60,880 bases of DNA, from NCBI GenBank assembly GCA_029557905.1, contig JAKQHR010000168.1:1-60880 (forward strand), given 5' to 3'. The stretch is from Verrucomicrobiota bacterium (GTDB lineage: Bacteria > Verrucomicrobiota > Kiritimatiellia > JAKQHR01). Position 1 is the stretch's first letter. Each line of letters opens with the position of its first letter. Shown here piece by piece: positions 14,201 through 24,837 of this stretch. The translations under genes and the position numbers were made by a program. The notes under the pieces are model-generated. The model searched no databases. It was not told where the DNA came from and saw only the letters and a list, made by a program, of their open reading frames with translations.

Positions 14201-15395
14201 CGACGAGGGTCGCGAGCTGGATCACTACACGATAGTGCTTGGCGCGGTGATCTCCGTGCCCGATGGAGGCAAGGTGAAAAAGGGCACCAGTTTTGTCCGC
14301 TGGGATCCCTACAACGTGCCCATCCTTTCCGAACAGGATGGACAGATCAAGTTCCGTGATTTCATCGAAGACGTTACGTTCCGTCGTGAAACCGATGAGG
14401 CCACGGGTCTTGAGGGAACCGTGGTCATGGAGCACAAGGAGGATTTGCATCCGCAGATCCTGCTTGTCAGGCCCGGCACAAAGGAAATCCTGAATTACTA
14501 CAGCATTCCATCTGGAGCCGTGGTTGTGGTGAAGGAAGGCGAGAAGGTGGTGGCCGGCGCCATGCTTGCAAAGACGCCGCGCCAGGTTTCACGCACGAAG
14601 GACATCACGGGCGGTCTGCCGCGCGTGGCCGAACTGTTTGAAGCCCGCCGCCCGAAAGATGCCGCTGAAATTTCAAAGATTGAAGGGGTGGTCGAATTTG
14701 CCGGGAGTGTGCGAGGGAAGCGGCGCGTTCTGGTTCGTGATCCGATCACGCAGCTTGAGGAAGAGCATCTGATTCCCATGGGCAAGCATGTGGTGGTCTT
14801 TCAGGGCGACCGTGTGCAGAAGGGGCAGCAGCTCACCGAGGGCCCGGTGGTCCCGCAGGAAGTGCTCGAAATCTGCGGTCCGCAGGAACTGCAGGAGTAT
14901 CTGGTGAACGAGGTGCAGGAGGTATATCGCCTGCAGGGAGTGGAAATCAGCGACAAGCACGTCGAGGTGATTGTGCGCCAGATGCTGCGCAAGGTGCGCA
15001 TCACGGATCCCGGCGATACGGACTTCCTCTGGGGTGAACAGGTGGAGCGCTATTATTTTCATGAGAAGAATCAGCAGGCCATGGCGGAAGGCAAGCGCCC
15101 GGCGGAGGCATCTCCGGTGCTGCTTGGAATCACCAAGGCTTCGCTCGAAACCGAGAGCTTCATTTCGGCGGCCTCGTTCCAGGACACCACGCGCGTGCTG
15201 ACGGATGCGGCTACGCTGGGTCGCGTGGATCAGCTGATGGGATTCAAGGAAAATGTAATCATGGGACATCTGATTCCCGCGGGCACGGGTTTCCATCTGT
15301 ACCGGAACATCCGGCTGGTGCCTCTGGCTCCGCCGATTTCGGCGGAGGAACTGCTCGGGGATACGCTTCCGGATTACAGCGCAGCGAACGAATAA
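11235..15395 (+). CDS. rpoC: DNA-directed RNA polymerase subunit beta'
   Basis: A 1386-residue catalytic subunit with the Mg-binding motif '[12 protein letters not shown]'. It has an N-terminal zinc ribbon ('[20 protein letters not shown]') and a second zinc site ('[13 protein letters not shown]'). The trigger loop/bridge helix region reads '[26 protein letters not shown]'. Length is typical of proteins without the large proteobacterial insertions. Translation starts at TTG 11235 behind AGGAGGTG; no ATG fits in this frame. A long hairpin follows before rpsL. Confidence 0.98.
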   Translation: MESSNAANIFGWETKSRFDTASISLASPETIRSWSFGEVKNPETINYRTFNPEKGGLFCERIFGPTKDWECSCGKFKRIKHKGVICDRCGVEITQARVRRERMGHIELAVPVSHIWFFKCTPSRMGLVLDMTSRSLERVLYYEDYIVIDPGDTPLQEKQLLSEIEFREAQEKYGETAFEAKMGAEAIRDLMGHIKLAELLQELDAELAQTRSKQTRKKLTKRMKVIDGLLQSGARPEWMILEVLPVIPPDLRPLVPLEGGRFATSDLNDLYRRVINRNNRLRNLLQLKTPDVIIRNEKRMLQEAVDALFDNGRHGRAVTGAGNRPLKSLSDMLKGKQGRFRQNLLGKRVDYSGRSVIVVGPDLDMRQCGLPKKMALVLFEPFIIRRLKEKGIVHTVRSAKKMIERADDVVWDILEEVTRGHTVMLNRAPTLHRLSIQAFEPVLIEGEAIRIHPLVCTAYNADFDGDQMAVHVPLSVEAQLESRLLMLAPNNIFSPSSGKPITTPSQDIALGCYYMTMESQQDKIRQLKKKTGGDEVEHLPILASIDEVHTAFDEGALKLHSRIRFRNPDYQRETLYGSAGKSVITTTVGRVFFNEIWPECMGFINQKVTKKNLENLIRQCYLRAGHDETVQVLDRLKNAGFEFATLGGISIGLTDMIIPPEKQKIIADSREQIAAVDAQYRKGVITDGERYNKIIDIWTHSTEEIAHVMFSVMEYNENKETPNPIYMMVDSGARGSRQQIRQLAGMRGLMAKPSGEIIERPILSNFREGLSVLEYFISTHGARKGLADTALKTAESGYLTRKMVDVAQDIIVVEQDCNTLNGIQMKAIYEGDEELVPLANRITGRTSVDDVYDPRTREIIVAAGQEIDARAAEAIMAADIRMVKIRSVLTCESSRGCCAKCYGRNMATGEPISLGSAVGIIAAQSIGEPGTQLTMRTFHIGGTASSVFKQPQIIAKHDGYVRYQDMRTVQVADGSFVVLNKNSTLGVYDDEGRELDHYTIVLGAVISVPDGGKVKKGTSFVRWDPYNVPILSEQDGQIKFRDFIEDVTFRRETDEATGLEGTVVMEHKEDLHPQILLVRPGTKEILNYYSIPSGAVVVVKEGEKVVAGAMLAKTPRQVSRTKDITGGLPRVAELFEARRPKDAAEISKIEGVVEFAGSVRGKRRVLVRDPITQLEEEHLIPMGKHVVVFQGDRVQKGQQLTEGPVVPQEVLEICGPQELQEYLVNEVQEVYRLQGVEISDKHVEVIVRQMLRKVRITDPGDTDFLWGEQVERYYFHEKNQQAMAEGKRPAEASPVLLGITKASLETESFISAASFQDTTRVLTDAATLGRVDQLMGFKENVIMGHLIPAGTGFHLYRNIRLVPLAPPISAEELLGDTLPDYSAANE

Positions 15396-15410
15396 TTTCA
15401 AGTTGCTGTT

Positions 15411-15450
15411 GCAAAAGGACGGAATAGTTTGATACTGTTCCGCCCTTTGC
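15411..15450 (+). promoter_or_regulatory. Long hairpin between rpoC and rpsL
   Basis: GCAAAAGGACGGAATAG pairs with CTGTTCCGCCCTTTGC across a 7 nt loop, with one bulge, one A-C mismatch and a T-G pair. The 40 nt structure lies in the 81 nt gap between the rpoC stop and the rpsL start. It lacks a clean T-run and could attenuate, mark an mRNA processing site, or bind a regulatory ribosomal protein. Confidence 0.5.
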
Positions 15451-15476
15451 TTGTCAGAAGAAGGGAAAAATACAGA

Positions 15477-15851
<375 letters not shown>

Positions 15852-15863
15852 GGAAAATTTCCG

Positions 15864-16334
15864 ATGGCCAGAAGACGCAGACCCTCAAGAAGAGAAACCG
15901 CTCCGGATCCTCGCTACAACAGCAAGCTGCTGGGGCGCTTCATCACCAACATTATGAAGTGGGGCAAAAAGTCCAAGGCGGAGGCGCTGGTCTATGGCGC
16001 GCTGGATTTGATTGCGGAGCAGACGCAGGAAGAACCCCTCAAGGTTTTCGAACAGGCCGTGGAGAATATCAAGCCGCGCCTGGAAGTGAAATCCCGCCGC
16101 GTCGGCGGTGCCACATATCAGGTGCCGGTTGAAGTCAGCTGGGACCGGCAGGTGACGCTGGCTTTCCGCTGGCTCATCATGTATGCGCGCGCGCGCAAGG
16201 GGATGGGCATGCGCAAGGCCCTCGCCATCGAACTGGTGGACGCCTACAAGAATCAGGGGTCCTGCATCAAGAAGCGCGACGACACGCACAAGATGGCGCA
16301 GGCAAACAAGGCTTTTGCCCACTACCGGTGGTAG
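15864..16334 (+). CDS. rpsG: 30S ribosomal protein S7
   Basis: A 156-residue primary 16S rRNA-binding protein that nucleates assembly of the 30S head. It begins 'MARRRRPSRRETAPDPRYNSKLLGRFITNIMKWGKKSKAE' and ends in 'DTHKMAQANKAFAHYRW', the canonical layout including the C-terminal aromatic. In E. coli, S7 represses the str operon by binding the S12-S7 intercistronic region; that gap is only 12 nt here. Confidence 0.97.
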   Translation: MARRRRPSRRETAPDPRYNSKLLGRFITNIMKWGKKSKAEALVYGALDLIAEQTQEEPLKVFEQAVENIKPRLEVKSRRVGGATYQVPVEVSWDRQVTLAFRWLIMYARARKGMGMRKALAIELVDAYKNQGSCIKKRDDTHKMAQANKAFAHYRW

Positions 16335-16361
16335 GTTTTTTGAACGCGAATGGTGAACTGA

Positions 16362-18500
16362 ATGGTGACCGTGATAGAGCCCGATACAAAGCAGACAGGA
16401 AAGGACGCCGCCTCCCGGACGGAAGCGGACGGTCGTCGCTGCGCTTTGGACCGGATTCGCAACATTGGCATCATGGCGCACATTGACGCGGGGAAAACCA
16501 CCGTTACCGAACGCATCCTTTATTATTCCGGCCGCCTCTACAAAATGGGTGAGGTTCACGAGGGCACCGCCACGATGGACTTCATGCCGCAGGAGCAGGA
16601 GCGCGGCATCACCATCAGCAGCGCGGCCACAAGCTGCCGATGGCTGGATCACCAGATCAATATCATTGATACGCCGGGGCATGTGGACTTTACCGTGGAG
16701 GTGGAGCGTTCACTGCGCGTGCTCGACGGCGCGGTGGCGGTTTTCTGCGGTGTGGCCGGTGTACAGCCCCAGTCGGAGACGGTCTGGCGGCAAGCCCAGA
16801 AGTACAAGGTGCCCCGCCTGGCCTTTGTCAACAAGATGGATCGCAAGGGTGCCGTGCTGGACAGCGTGGTGACTCAGATGAAGGAGCGCCTGGCTGCTCC
16901 CGCGGAAGCTTTGCAGATGCCCATCGGATCGGAAGAGAATTTTGAAGGGGTCGTTGATCTGGTTCACATGAAGGCTCTTCGTTTTGCAACTGAAGACCTC
17001 GGAGCCAGAGCCGTGGAGTCGGAAATTCCGGATGGCCTTTATGCCGAGGCGCTGGCCCGCCGCGCGCGGCTCATCGAAGCCGTGGCCGATCGGGATGAAG
17101 AGCTGCTGCATCTTTATCTTGAACAGCCGGAAGTGCCGGAAGAGCCTTTGATGGCCGCCATTCGGCGCCAGACAGTTTTCGGACGCTTTGTCCCGGTGCT
17201 GTGCGGTTCCGCGCTGCGGAACAAAGCCGTTCAACCGCTGCTGGATGCCGTTGTGCATTATCTGCCGTCTCCTCTGGATGTCCCGGCTGTAACCGGTCAT
17301 GATCTCAAGGATGAAGCAAAAACAGTGGTGCGAAAATCGAGTGATTTCGAGCCGCTGAGCGCGCTGGCATTCAAAATCTCCGCGGACGCCTATGTGGGCA
17401 AACTGACTTTTGTGCGCGTGTACTCGGGCCAGCTGAAAAAAGGTCAGAATGTCTTCAACCCCCGCACGCGCAAGCGCGAAAGACTCGGCCGCATTCTTCA
17501 GCTTCATGCCAACCATCGCGAAGAAGTGGATGTGCTGTATGCGGGAGAAATCGGGGGCATCGCCGGACTCAAGAACATCACCACCGGCGACACGCTTTGT
17601 GCCGAGAACCAGCCCGTGATTCTGGAGCGGATTGAATTTCCGGAGCCCGTGATGTCCATGGCCATTGAGCCTAAGACGTCTGCCGACCGTGAGGGCCTGC
17701 AGCAGGCGCTGGCGGTCATGGCCGCTGAAGACCCGACCTTCCGCACCGTCATTGATCCGGAAACCGGACAGACCATTATTCATGGCATGGGCGAACTTCA
17801 TCTTGAAATCATCAAGGATCGCATGTTCCGCGAGCACAGGGTGCAGGCCCGCGCGGGCCGTCCGATGGTGGCCTATCACGAAACGGTGCGGGCAACAGCG
17901 CGCGCTGAACATGTGTTCCAGCGTGAAATCGCAGGCCGCGGGCAGTTTGCCCAGATCACGCTGGAAGTTGCGCCGCGTTCGCGCGGCACGGGAAACAAAA
18001 TCGAGTTCCAGGTCTCCGCTGACCGCATCCCGACAGAGTTCCGGGAAGCGGTGGAAGAAGGAGTCAAAGACGGCCTGGTGACGGGAGTTTTGGGCAATTA
18101 TCCGCTGACGGATCTGCTGGTGAAGGTCGTGGATGGAAAATTTCATCCGGTGGATTCGACAGAATTAGCTTTTCGAATGGCGGCAGTTATGGCATTACGT
18201 GACGCTTCCAGTTCCGCCCTGCCGGCGATTCTGGAACCGATCATGGCGGTGGAAATCATCACGCCGGAAGAATACATGGGTGATGTGCTCGGTGATGTGA
18301 ACAGCCGTCGCGGACGGATAAAAGAAATGGCGCTTAAGGAAGCGGTGCAGATTATTCGCGCAGAAATTCCCCTGGCGGAATTGTTCGGATATTCGACCGC
18401 GCTGCGTTCCCTGACTAAGGGGCGCGCCAGTTATTCCATGGAGCCTGAGATGTTTGAAGTGGTCCCGGAAACAATCCAGGAAAGCATTTTGAATCGGTGA
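16362..18500 (+). CDS. fusA: Elongation factor G
   Basis: A 712-residue ribosomal translocase. It has the GTPase motifs 'AHIDAGKTT' (residues 39-47), 'RGITI' in switch I, 'DTPGHVDF' and 'NKMDR', then domains II-V ending with the '[17 protein letters not shown]' segment. The chosen ATG gives a ~22-residue extension before the conserved '[13 protein letters not shown]'. I could not find a better start, because the next ATG (16472) is inside the conserved G domain. The switch I here is normal, in contrast to EF-Tu. Unlike many str operons, tuf does not follow; rpsJ does. Confidence 0.96.
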   Translation: MVTVIEPDTKQTGKDAASRTEADGRRCALDRIRNIGIMAHIDAGKTTVTERILYYSGRLYKMGEVHEGTATMDFMPQEQERGITISSAATSCRWLDHQINIIDTPGHVDFTVEVERSLRVLDGAVAVFCGVAGVQPQSETVWRQAQKYKVPRLAFVNKMDRKGAVLDSVVTQMKERLAAPAEALQMPIGSEENFEGVVDLVHMKALRFATEDLGARAVESEIPDGLYAEALARRARLIEAVADRDEELLHLYLEQPEVPEEPLMAAIRRQTVFGRFVPVLCGSALRNKAVQPLLDAVVHYLPSPLDVPAVTGHDLKDEAKTVVRKSSDFEPLSALAFKISADAYVGKLTFVRVYSGQLKKGQNVFNPRTRKRERLGRILQLHANHREEVDVLYAGEIGGIAGLKNITTGDTLCAENQPVILERIEFPEPVMSMAIEPKTSADREGLQQALAVMAAEDPTFRTVIDPETGQTIIHGMGELHLEIIKDRMFREHRVQARAGRPMVAYHETVRATARAEHVFQREIAGRGQFAQITLEVAPRSRGTGNKIEFQVSADRIPTEFREAVEEGVKDGLVTGVLGNYPLTDLLVKVVDGKFHPVDSTELAFRMAAVMALRDASSSALPAILEPIMAVEIITPEEYMGDVLGDVNSRRGRIKEMALKEAVQIIRAEIPLAELFGYSTALRSLTKGRASYSMEPEMFEVVPETIQESILNR

Positions 18501-18507
18501 GGATAAT

Positions 18508-18816
18508 ATGAATGGGCAACGGATAAGAATACGTTTGAAGGCATATGACCACAGGGTCTTGGATCAGTCGGCGGCGGACATTGTTGAAACCGCCAAGCGG
18601 ACCGGCGCGCGCGTGGCGGGCCCGATTCCCCTGCAGACCAAGATTGAGCGCTATACGGTCAATCGCAGTCCGCACGGCGACAAGAAGTCCATGGATCAGT
18701 TTGAAATCCGGACCCACAAGCGTCTGCTGGACATCATTGGCCCGACCGCCAAAACGGTGGACGAACTCAAGAAGCTGAACCTGCCGGCAGGTGTGGACAT
18801 TACCATTAAAATCTGA
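18508..18816 (+). CDS. rpsJ: 30S ribosomal protein S10 (NusE)
   Basis: A 102-residue protein of the 30S head and, as NusE, a partner of NusB and NusG in antitermination. It starts '[34 protein letters not shown]' and keeps the '[20 protein letters not shown]' loop. It starts 7 nt after fusA, joining the str and S10 gene groups without a visible promoter between them. Confidence 0.97.
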   Translation: MNGQRIRIRLKAYDHRVLDQSAADIVETAKRTGARVAGPIPLQTKIERYTVNRSPHGDKKSMDQFEIRTHKRLLDIIGPTAKTVDELKKLNLPAGVDITIKI

Positions 18817-18824
18817 GTGCTAAT

Positions 18825-19469
18825 ATGAATGCATTAATTGGAAGAAAACTGGGAATGACCCAGGTGTTTGATCAGACGGGCGCGCAGGTGCCCGTGACCG
18901 TAATACAGGCTGGCCCGTGCGTGGTGGTGCAGCGCAAGACCCTCGAGAAGGACGGCTACGAGGCGGTGCAGATCGGCTACGAGGAACAGAAGGAAACCCG
19001 TCTGACCCGGCCGGTGGCCGGTCATTTCCGGAAGGGCGGCATTACCCCGAGGCGTGTGCTGCGCGAAGTCCGTCTGGAAGAAGGCGGGAGCGACACCAAG
19101 GTGGGCGATGTGTTCTCGGCGGAGATTTTTGAAGGGGCCGGATTTGTGGATGTGATTGCAACCACCAAGGGCCGCGGATTTCAGGGCGTAGTCCGCCGTC
19201 ACGGCATGATCGGCGGTCGGGCATCGCATGGTTCGGGCAATCACCGCAAGCCGGGCTCCATCGGCATGCGCGAGCATCCCGGCCGCATTTTCAAGAACAA
19301 GCGCATGCCCGGGCACATGGGCAGTACGCAGGTTACCACGCAGAATCTCGAGCTGGTGCAGGTTCGCAAGGACGACAATCTCCTTCTGGTGCGCGGATCA
19401 GTTCCCGGCCCGAAGGGCGGCATCATTCTAGTGAGAAAATCCATTAAGAAGGCAAGCAGGGCATCATGA
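18825..19469 (+). CDS. rplC: 50S ribosomal protein L3
   Basis: A 214-residue protein near the peptidyl-transferase centre. It starts '[19 protein letters not shown]' and has the long extension '[22 protein letters not shown]' region, where the conserved Gln of many L3 proteins would be methylated. It ends with '[17 protein letters not shown]'. Its stop overlaps the rplD start (ATGA), implying translational coupling. Confidence 0.96.
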   Translation: MNALIGRKLGMTQVFDQTGAQVPVTVIQAGPCVVVQRKTLEKDGYEAVQIGYEEQKETRLTRPVAGHFRKGGITPRRVLREVRLEEGGSDTKVGDVFSAEIFEGAGFVDVIATTKGRGFQGVVRRHGMIGGRASHGSGNHRKPGSIGMREHPGRIFKNKRMPGHMGSTQVTTQNLELVQVRKDDNLLLVRGSVPGPKGGIILVRKSIKKASRAS

Positions 19470-20110
19470 GTAAGATCCCATTACGCAATATAAAAGGTGA
19501 AGAGCTGGGTGCCTATACGCTGGCGGACAGCCTGATGGTTCTCGACAAAGGGCTTCAGGCCATGCACGACTCCGTGGTGGCTCACATGGCTGCTCGTCGC
19601 GCCGGAACAGCTTCAACGCTGACCAAAGCGGAGGTGTCCGGAAGCAACAAGAAGCCATGGCGTCAGAAAGGCCTTGGCCGTGCGCGCTCCGGTTATCGTC
19701 AGAGTCCGGTGTGGCGGGGCGGAGGTGTGGCCTTCGGTCCCAAGCCCCGATCCTACCGCAAGAAGATGACCAAGAAGGCTGCTCGTCTCGGCTTCTGCCG
19801 GGCGTTCAGCGAGAAGGTCGCTGCCAATGAGGTGATTGTTCTGGATGAACTGAATCTCGCGGCTCCGAAGACCAGGGAATTCGCCGCCATTCTCAAGAAG
19901 CTTGGCGCCGACAGGGGTGCGCTGGTGCTGGTTGACCGCATCGAGGAAAACATCCGCCGCGCATCCGGGAATCTCCCGCGCGTTGAGGTGTGCGAGGCGC
20001 GCAATGTGAACACCTACCAGATCCTCCGTTATCCGGTTGTGGTGGTCACGAAAAGCGGTATGGCGGACATGGAGAAAAGGCTGACATCAGATGCCGGGAG
20101 TGACGCATGA
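19466..20110 (+). CDS. rplD: 50S ribosomal protein L4
   Basis: A 214-residue protein lining the exit tunnel. The tunnel loop 'GSNKKPWRQKGLGRARSGY' with 'SPVWRGGGVAFGPKPRSY' is diagnostic, and the C-terminal globular part follows. In E. coli, L4 represses the S10 operon through a leader upstream of rpsJ. Here the 7 nt fusA-rpsJ gap has no room for that leader. It overlaps rplC and rplW by ATGA junctions. Confidence 0.96.
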   Translation: MSKIPLRNIKGEELGAYTLADSLMVLDKGLQAMHDSVVAHMAARRAGTASTLTKAEVSGSNKKPWRQKGLGRARSGYRQSPVWRGGGVAFGPKPRSYRKKMTKKAARLGFCRAFSEKVAANEVIVLDELNLAAPKTREFAAILKKLGADRGALVLVDRIEENIRRASGNLPRVEVCEARNVNTYQILRYPVVVVTKSGMADMEKRLTSDAGSDA

Positions 20111-20391
20111 AGGATTCCTATTCGATAGTCAAGAAGCTGATGCTCACCGAAAAGGGTACACGCTTGTCTGAAAGCGAAAACAAGTACCTGTTCCGGGTGG
20201 ACCGCAGCGCAAACAAAGTGGACATCAAGCGCGCCGTGGAGGAACTCTTCAAGGTTGGCGTGGTGGCCGTCAACACAATGAACCGCCAGGGAAAGAAGAA
20301 ACGTGAGCGGACCCCCAACTTCGGACGCACTGCGAACTGGAAGTGTGCGGTCGTAACGCTGAAACCCGGCGATAAAATCGATTTGACGTAA
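20107..20391 (+). CDS. rplW: 50S ribosomal protein L23
   Basis: A 94-residue protein at the tunnel exit, the docking site for trigger factor and SRP. It shows '[39 protein letters not shown]' (the canonical 'TEK...N.Y.F.V...A.K..I..AVE..F' pattern) and a C-terminal '[26 protein letters not shown]'-like strand. It follows rplD with a 4 nt overlap. Confidence 0.95.
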   Translation: MKDSYSIVKKLMLTEKGTRLSESENKYLFRVDRSANKVDIKRAVEELFKVGVVAVNTMNRQGKKKRERTPNFGRTANWKCAVVTLKPGDKIDLT

Positions 20392-20407
20392 GGAGAGCGG
20401 ACAAGCC

Positions 20408-21235
20408 ATGGCTTTGAAAAAATACAGACCCACAACTCCCAGCCGGCGCTTCACGGTGCTGTCGGACTTTGCGGAGATCACCAAGAGCAAGCCCGAGCGC
20501 AGCCTGATTGAGCCGCAGAAGAAACAGGCCGGTCGCAACCGTGCCGGCCGGATTACGGTGCGCCATCGCGGCGGCGGGCACAAGCGTCACTACCGGATTA
20601 TTGATTTCAAGCGTGAGAAGCACGGGATTGAGGCGAAGGTGTCGGCCATAGAGTATGATCCGAACCGTTCGGCGAACATTGCCCTGCTGACCTATCGTGA
20701 CGGTGAAAAGCGCTATATTCTTGCGCCGCTTGGTCTGAAGGTCGGCGACAAGCTGATGTCCGGTCCGGATGCGGAACCGTCTGTGGGGAATTCGCTGCCG
20801 CTGGCCAGGATCCCGCTGGGCATGGCTGTCCACAACGTCGAGATGCAGGCGGGCCGCGGCGGGAAGATGGTCCGAAGCGCGGGCGGATCGGCCACGCTGA
20901 TGGCGCGTGAAGGCGGCATGGCCACACTCAAGCTCCCGTCCGGCGAGATCCGGCTGGTGAAGGATGACTGCAGCGCCACGATCGGCCAGATGGGCAATGT
21001 GGAGCATGAGAACATCTCCATGGGCAAGGCGGGCCGCAAGCGCCACATGGGCATTCGCCCGACGGTTCGCGGAGTGGCAATGAACCCGGTGGATCATCCG
21101 ATGGGCGGCGGCGAAGGCCGCACTTCCGGCGGAGGTCATCCTCGCTCGCCATGGGGGCAGCTGGCCAAGGGCAAGCGCACCCGCGTCCGTTCCAAGGCTT
21201 CAAGTAAAATGATTGTGCAGCGGAGGAAGAAGTAA
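20408..21235 (+). CDS. rplB: 50S ribosomal protein L2
   Basis: A 275-residue protein required for subunit association and peptidyl transfer. It contains '[21 protein letters not shown]', the OB/SH3-like core and the C-terminal '[18 protein letters not shown]' segment with the conserved functional His (in 'VDHP'). Length is standard. It is in the usual S10 order rplW-rplB-rpsS, three nucleotides before rpsS. Confidence 0.97.
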   Translation: MALKKYRPTTPSRRFTVLSDFAEITKSKPERSLIEPQKKQAGRNRAGRITVRHRGGGHKRHYRIIDFKREKHGIEAKVSAIEYDPNRSANIALLTYRDGEKRYILAPLGLKVGDKLMSGPDAEPSVGNSLPLARIPLGMAVHNVEMQAGRGGKMVRSAGGSATLMAREGGMATLKLPSGEIRLVKDDCSATIGQMGNVEHENISMGKAGRKRHMGIRPTVRGVAMNPVDHPMGGGEGRTSGGGHPRSPWGQLAKGKRTRVRSKASSKMIVQRRKK

Positions 21236-21238
21236 GCT

Positions 21239-21523
21239 ATGGCTCGTTCAATTAAAAAAGGTCCGTTCGTTGACGCCAAACTGATCAAAAAGGTGGAAGC
21301 CATGAATCAGGGCGGAATCAAGCGGCCGATCAAAACGTGGTCTCGCCGTTCCATGATTGTCCCCGAGTTTATCGGGCACACCTTTGCGGTTCACGCCGGC
21401 AAGGCATTTGTTTCTGTTTTTGTGACGGAAAACATGATCGGGCACAGGCTGGGGGAATTCGCCCCGACGCGGACATTCCGCCGCCACGGTTTGGCGACGG
21501 ATAAGACCGTCTCCCTGAAGTAA
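21239..21523 (+). CDS. rpsS: 30S ribosomal protein S19
   Basis: A 94-residue 30S head protein that pairs with S13. It starts '[23 protein letters not shown]' and contains '[25 protein letters not shown]' and '[13 protein letters not shown]', all canonical. An unusually long 113 nt gap separates it from the chosen rplV start, whereas the other S10 genes are only a few nucleotides apart. Confidence 0.97.
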   Translation: MARSIKKGPFVDAKLIKKVEAMNQGGIKRPIKTWSRRSMIVPEFIGHTFAVHAGKAFVSVFVTENMIGHRLGEFAPTRTFRRHGLATDKTVSLK

Positions 21524-21636
21524 AGGATTCCGGATTCAGAGAAATGCAGATTTGTGCAAGAAAGGCTGGCAATTCGTTTTTGGATGCGTAAATTACGGCT
21601 TTGCCCAAGGCCATTCGGCAGTTAGCGAGAGTACAT

Positions 21637-21984
21637 ATGGAAGTGATAGCAGTAACTAAATTTGTGCGGTTGTCGCCCAGCAAGGCGAGGGATCTCACGC
21701 GCGCCATTCAGGGCCGCCCGGTGGCGGAAGCGCTCAGCGTGACCGAGGTCAGCAGGCGCAAGGCGGCGCGGGAGATTCAGAAAACACTGAAGTCGGCGAT
21801 TGCCAACGCGGAGAACAACGCCAAGCTGTCAGTGGACAAACTTTATATTAAGGAAGCCGTGATTGAGCAGGGTCCTTCGATGAAACGCTTCTGGCCGCGC
21901 GCGCGCGGCATGGTGAGCCCCATCCGGAAGAAGCTCAGTCATGTGCGTATTGTTTTAAGTGATGAAAAAAAGGCGCGGGCTTAG
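21637..21984 (+). CDS. rplV: 50S ribosomal protein L22
   Basis: A 115-residue tunnel protein with 'VRLSPSKARDLTRAIQGRPVAEAL', the extended beta-hairpin tip 'GPSMKRFWPRARGMVSPIRKKLSHVRIVLSD' region and a normal C-terminus. ATG 21637 gives a family-like length and start. An in-frame TTG at 21601 would add 12 residues. The gap before it holds a poor promoter-like pair (CTGGCA, 17 nt, TAAATT at about 21569-21597) that I do not trust. Confidence 0.93.
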   Translation: MEVIAVTKFVRLSPSKARDLTRAIQGRPVAEALSVTEVSRRKAAREIQKTLKSAIANAENNAKLSVDKLYIKEAVIEQGPSMKRFWPRARGMVSPIRKKLSHVRIVLSDEKKARA

Positions 21985-22011
21985 AGCCTGCGGCGAAAGG
22001 AGGGCCGCTTT

Positions 22012-22674
22012 TTGGGCCAGAAAGTAAATCCAATTGGATTAAGAGTGTCTGTCAACAAAGACTGGCGGTCCCGCTGGTTTGCCGACAACAAGCAGTATGG
22101 TGATCTTCTTCATGAGGACATCAAAATCCGCGAAACCGTCGCAGAGCGCCTGAAGGATGCCGCGGTTTCCGAAGTGCGCATTGAGCGGTATGCCAATCGC
22201 GCGCGCATCACGGTGTATACCGCCCGTCCCGGCATTGTGGCCGGCCGCCGCGGCGAGGATATCGAGCGTCTGCGCGCCGATCTCGCAAAGCTGACGGGCA
22301 AGGAAATCTATATAGAAATCCAGGAAGTCAAGGATCCGGACAAGAACGCCCAGCTGGTGGCGCAGAACATTGCCACGCAGATGGAGCGCCGCGTGTCGTT
22401 CCGCCGCGCCATGAAAAGGGCCATCCAGATGGCGATGGAAACCGGTGCGCTTGGCATCAAGGTGGAGTGCGGCGGCCGTCTCGGCGGAGCTGAACTCGCC
22501 CGCCGGGAGAAATACAAGGAGGGGAAGATTCCCCTGCACACGCTCCGGGCCAATGTCCAGTACGGCTTTGCCGAAGCGCACACTCTTGCCGGGAAAATCG
22601 GCGTGAAGGTGTGGATCTGCAATGAGCCGGAAGCAGAAGTAAAGGAGAAGAAGTCTTATGCCCCTTATGCCTAA
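22012..22674 (+). CDS. rpsC: 30S ribosomal protein S3
   Basis: A 220-residue mRNA-entry-channel protein. It begins '[25 protein letters not shown]', carries the KH domain loop '[17 protein letters not shown]' and the C-terminal domain '[26 protein letters not shown]'. The start codon is TTG at 22012 behind a perfect AAAGGAGG site; no ATG matches the conserved 'GQKVNP' start. Its end overlaps the rplP start. Confidence 0.96.
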   Translation: MGQKVNPIGLRVSVNKDWRSRWFADNKQYGDLLHEDIKIRETVAERLKDAAVSEVRIERYANRARITVYTARPGIVAGRRGEDIERLRADLAKLTGKEIYIEIQEVKDPDKNAQLVAQNIATQMERRVSFRRAMKRAIQMAMETGALGIKVECGGRLGGAELARREKYKEGKIPLHTLRANVQYGFAEAHTLAGKIGVKVWICNEPEAEVKEKKSYAPYA

Positions 22675-23077
22675 CAGAACGAAGTACCGCAAGGCACAGC
22701 GCGGCAGCCGCAGGGGAAATGCCCAGACCGGAAACAGCATTGCTTTTGGCGAATACGGCCTGCAGGCGCTGGGCCGGGGCTGGATCACCAATGTCCAGAT
22801 TGAGGCCTGCCGTGTGGCCATCAACCGTTCCATGAAGCGCAAGGGAAAAATGTGGATCCGCATATTCCCGGACAAGCCTGTAACTGCAAAGCCCCTGGAA
22901 GTCCGCATGGGAAAGGGCAAGGGCGCGGTGGAGGAATGGGTGGCGGTGATCAGGCCCGGCTGCATGCTTTATGAACTGGATGGCGTGACCGAGTCCGTGG
23001 CGAGAGAGGCCCTGCGCCTGGCGGCGGCCAAGCTCCCGATTCGCACACGGTTTGTGCAGCGCAACGTACACGCATAG
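22658..23077 (+). CDS. rplP: 50S ribosomal protein L16
   Basis: A 139-residue protein at the A-site side of the 50S subunit. It starts '[20 protein letters not shown]', resembling the usual 'MLMPKRVKYRKQQRG', and contains '[59 protein letters not shown]'-type core (residues ~40-95). It overlaps rpsC by 17 nt, or by 8 nt if the second ATG at 22667 is used. The AAGGAG site suits the first. Confidence 0.96.
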   Translation: MPLMPNRTKYRKAQRGSRRGNAQTGNSIAFGEYGLQALGRGWITNVQIEACRVAINRSMKRKGKMWIRIFPDKPVTAKPLEVRMGKGKGAVEEWVAVIRPGCMLYELDGVTESVAREALRLAAAKLPIRTRFVQRNVHA

Positions 23078-23090
23078 GATTTGACCAGAT

Positions 23091-23288
23091 ATGAAGGCAA
23101 GTGAAATCAGAGAATTAACAGGCGAAGAACTGGCGCAGCGCATCGATGACGCCCGCAAGGAGCTTTTCAACCTGCGGCTGCAGCAGACCGGCGGCCAGCT
23201 AGAAAAACCCTCGCGTATCCGCGAGGTGCGGCGGGATATCGCGCGCATGAGCACCGAGGCGCGCCATCGCCAGAAAGTTTCGAGGTAG
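23091..23288 (+). CDS. rpmC: 50S ribosomal protein L29
   Basis: A 65-residue two-helix protein near the tunnel exit. It begins '[32 protein letters not shown]' and ends in an Arg-rich helix '[19 protein letters not shown]', the typical pattern. It lies between rplP and rpsQ with gaps of 13 and 5 nt. Confidence 0.95.
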   Translation: MKASEIRELTGEELAQRIDDARKELFNLRLQQTGGQLEKPSRIREVRRDIARMSTEARHRQKVSR

Positions 23289-23293
23289 TCCTT

Positions 23294-23563
23294 ATGACTG
23301 AAGCAGCAAGAAATCTTCGGAAAACACGCACGGGCATTGTCACCAGCGATGCCATGGACAAGACCATTGTCGTGGAGGTGGGCCGCCGCATGAGCCATCC
23401 GCTCTACGGGAAAGTGGTAAACCGGAAAAAGAAGTATCACGCGCATGATGAGAAAAACGAGGCGCACAAGGGAGACCAGGTCCGGATTGCCGAAACCCGC
23501 CCCTTGAGCCGCCTGAAGAGATGGCGCCTGGTGGAAATTATCAAGAAAGCAGCAGCAGAGTGA
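23294..23563 (+). CDS. rpsQ: 30S ribosomal protein S17
   Basis: An 89-residue OB-fold primary 16S rRNA binder. It has '[21 protein letters not shown]', '[19 protein letters not shown]' and '[23 protein letters not shown]', all family hallmarks. It sits between rpmC and rplN as in the standard S10/spc junction. Confidence 0.96.
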   Translation: MTEAARNLRKTRTGIVTSDAMDKTIVVEVGRRMSHPLYGKVVNRKKKYHAHDEKNEAHKGDQVRIAETRPLSRLKRWRLVEIIKKAAAE

Positions 23564-23576
23564 GGCAGGTGGGTCA

Positions 23577-23942
23577 ATGATTTCAGTGGAAACAAATCTT
23601 GATGTTGCGGACAACACCGGTGCGCGCAGCGTCCGGTGCATCCGCGTCCTCGGACAGCGCAAAACGACAGCCGGCGTGGGTGACATTATCCGCGTGGCCG
23701 TCAAGGAGGCGCAGCCCAAGGGTATGGTCAAGAAGGGTGAGGTTCATCTGGCGCTGATCGTGCGGACAAAGCATCCGATCCGCCGCCCGGACGGATCGCT
23801 CCTGCGCTTTGATCACAATGCCGTGGTGATCATAGATGACCAGAAGAATCCGCGCGGTACACGCATCTTCGGGCCGGTGGCCCGTGAGCTGCGCGAGAAG
23901 AATTTTATGAAAGTGATTTCCCTGGCGCCTGAGGTTCTGTAA
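23577..23942 (+). CDS. rplN: 50S ribosomal protein L14
   Basis: A 121-residue subunit-interface protein. It has '[27 protein letters not shown]', '[17 protein letters not shown]' and the end '[26 protein letters not shown]', a full-length canonical L14. It is the first gene of the spc group. Its stop overlaps the rplX start by one base (TAATG). Confidence 0.97.
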   Translation: MISVETNLDVADNTGARSVRCIRVLGQRKTTAGVGDIIRVAVKEAQPKGMVKKGEVHLALIVRTKHPIRRPDGSLLRFDHNAVVIIDDQKNPRGTRIFGPVARELREKNFMKVISLAPEVL

Positions 23943-24226
23943 TGAAAAAGAAAAAACAGGTATTTTCCGCGAAACCGCAAATCAAAAAAGGCGACATGGT
24001 GGAGGTTCTTGCCGGAGATGACGCCGGGAAGACCGGCAAGGTTCTGCAGGTGATCCCGCAGAAGGGCGCAGCCATTGTCGAGGGCCTGAATATCATCAGG
24101 AAATGCGTGCGGAAGACCCAGGATAATCCGCAGGGCGGAATCGTTGAGCGCGAGGCGCCCCTGGCGCTTTCGAAACTGCGTGCGGCAAAGAGCGCAGGCA
24201 AAAAGGCCGCGGAAAAGAAGAAGTAG
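23942..24226 (+). CDS. rplX: 50S ribosomal protein L24
   Basis: A 94-residue assembly-initiator protein for the 50S subunit with an N-terminal KOW motif ('IKKGDMVEVLAGDDAGKTGKVLQVIPQKG') and 'VEGLNIIRKCVRKTQDNPQGGIVEREAPLALSKL'-type segment (residues ~44-78). It ends in a Lys-rich tail. It is coupled to rplN by TAATG. Confidence 0.95.
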   Translation: MKKKKQVFSAKPQIKKGDMVEVLAGDDAGKTGKVLQVIPQKGAAIVEGLNIIRKCVRKTQDNPQGGIVEREAPLALSKLRAAKSAGKKAAEKKK

Positions 24227-24270
24227 GCCGCCTGTCTGCGGCGGGAATTTGAAACGAAAGGGTTCGAAGA

Positions 24271-24813
24271 ATGACACCCCGGTTGAAGGAAAAGTATAAA
24301 AAGGAAGTTGAGCCGGCGCTGCGCAAGCAGCTGGGATGCAAGAATCCCATGCAGGTTCCGCGTTTTCAGAAAATTGTGATCAATGTGGGCACCAAGGCCA
24401 CACTGGACAAGGATTCTCTTAAGGAAATTGCGGAGAACCTGGCGAAGATAACCGGCCAGAAAGCGGTGGTCACAAAGTCCCGCAAGAGCATTGCCAATTT
24501 CAAGCTGCGTGACGGTATGCCGATCGGCGTCAAGGTGACGCTGCGGGGCGACCGCATGTTTGAATTCATGGATCGGCTGGTGAATGTTGCGCTTCCGCGC
24601 ATCCGTGACTTCCGGGGCATTTCTGCGACCGGTTTCGACAAGAGCGGGAACTACACACTGGGCCTGAAGGAGCACGATCTCTTCCCGGAAATTGATCCTG
24701 ACCGCGTCAAGGTGGCGCACGGCATGGATATAACGATTGTCAATACGGCCGCCAACCGCACGGAAGCTCTCGCGCTGCTGAAGCTGATGGGTTTCCCTTT
24801 TGCGGGTGAATGA
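24271..24813 (+). CDS. rplE: 50S ribosomal protein L5
   Basis: A 180-residue 5S rRNA-binding protein contacting the P-site tRNA. It starts 'MTPRLKEKYKKEVEPALRKQLGCKNPMQVP' and contains 'KITGQKAVVTKSRKSIANFKLRDGMPIG' and 'LPRIRDFRGI', all diagnostic. A 44 nt gap with a short GCCGC/GCGGC stem precedes it. Confidence 0.97.
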   Translation: MTPRLKEKYKKEVEPALRKQLGCKNPMQVPRFQKIVINVGTKATLDKDSLKEIAENLAKITGQKAVVTKSRKSIANFKLRDGMPIGVKVTLRGDRMFEFMDRLVNVALPRIRDFRGISATGFDKSGNYTLGLKEHDLFPEIDPDRVKVAHGMDITIVNTAANRTEALALLKLMGFPFAGE

Positions 24814-24837
24814 GCATGAAGTTTGGAGGATAATCCT

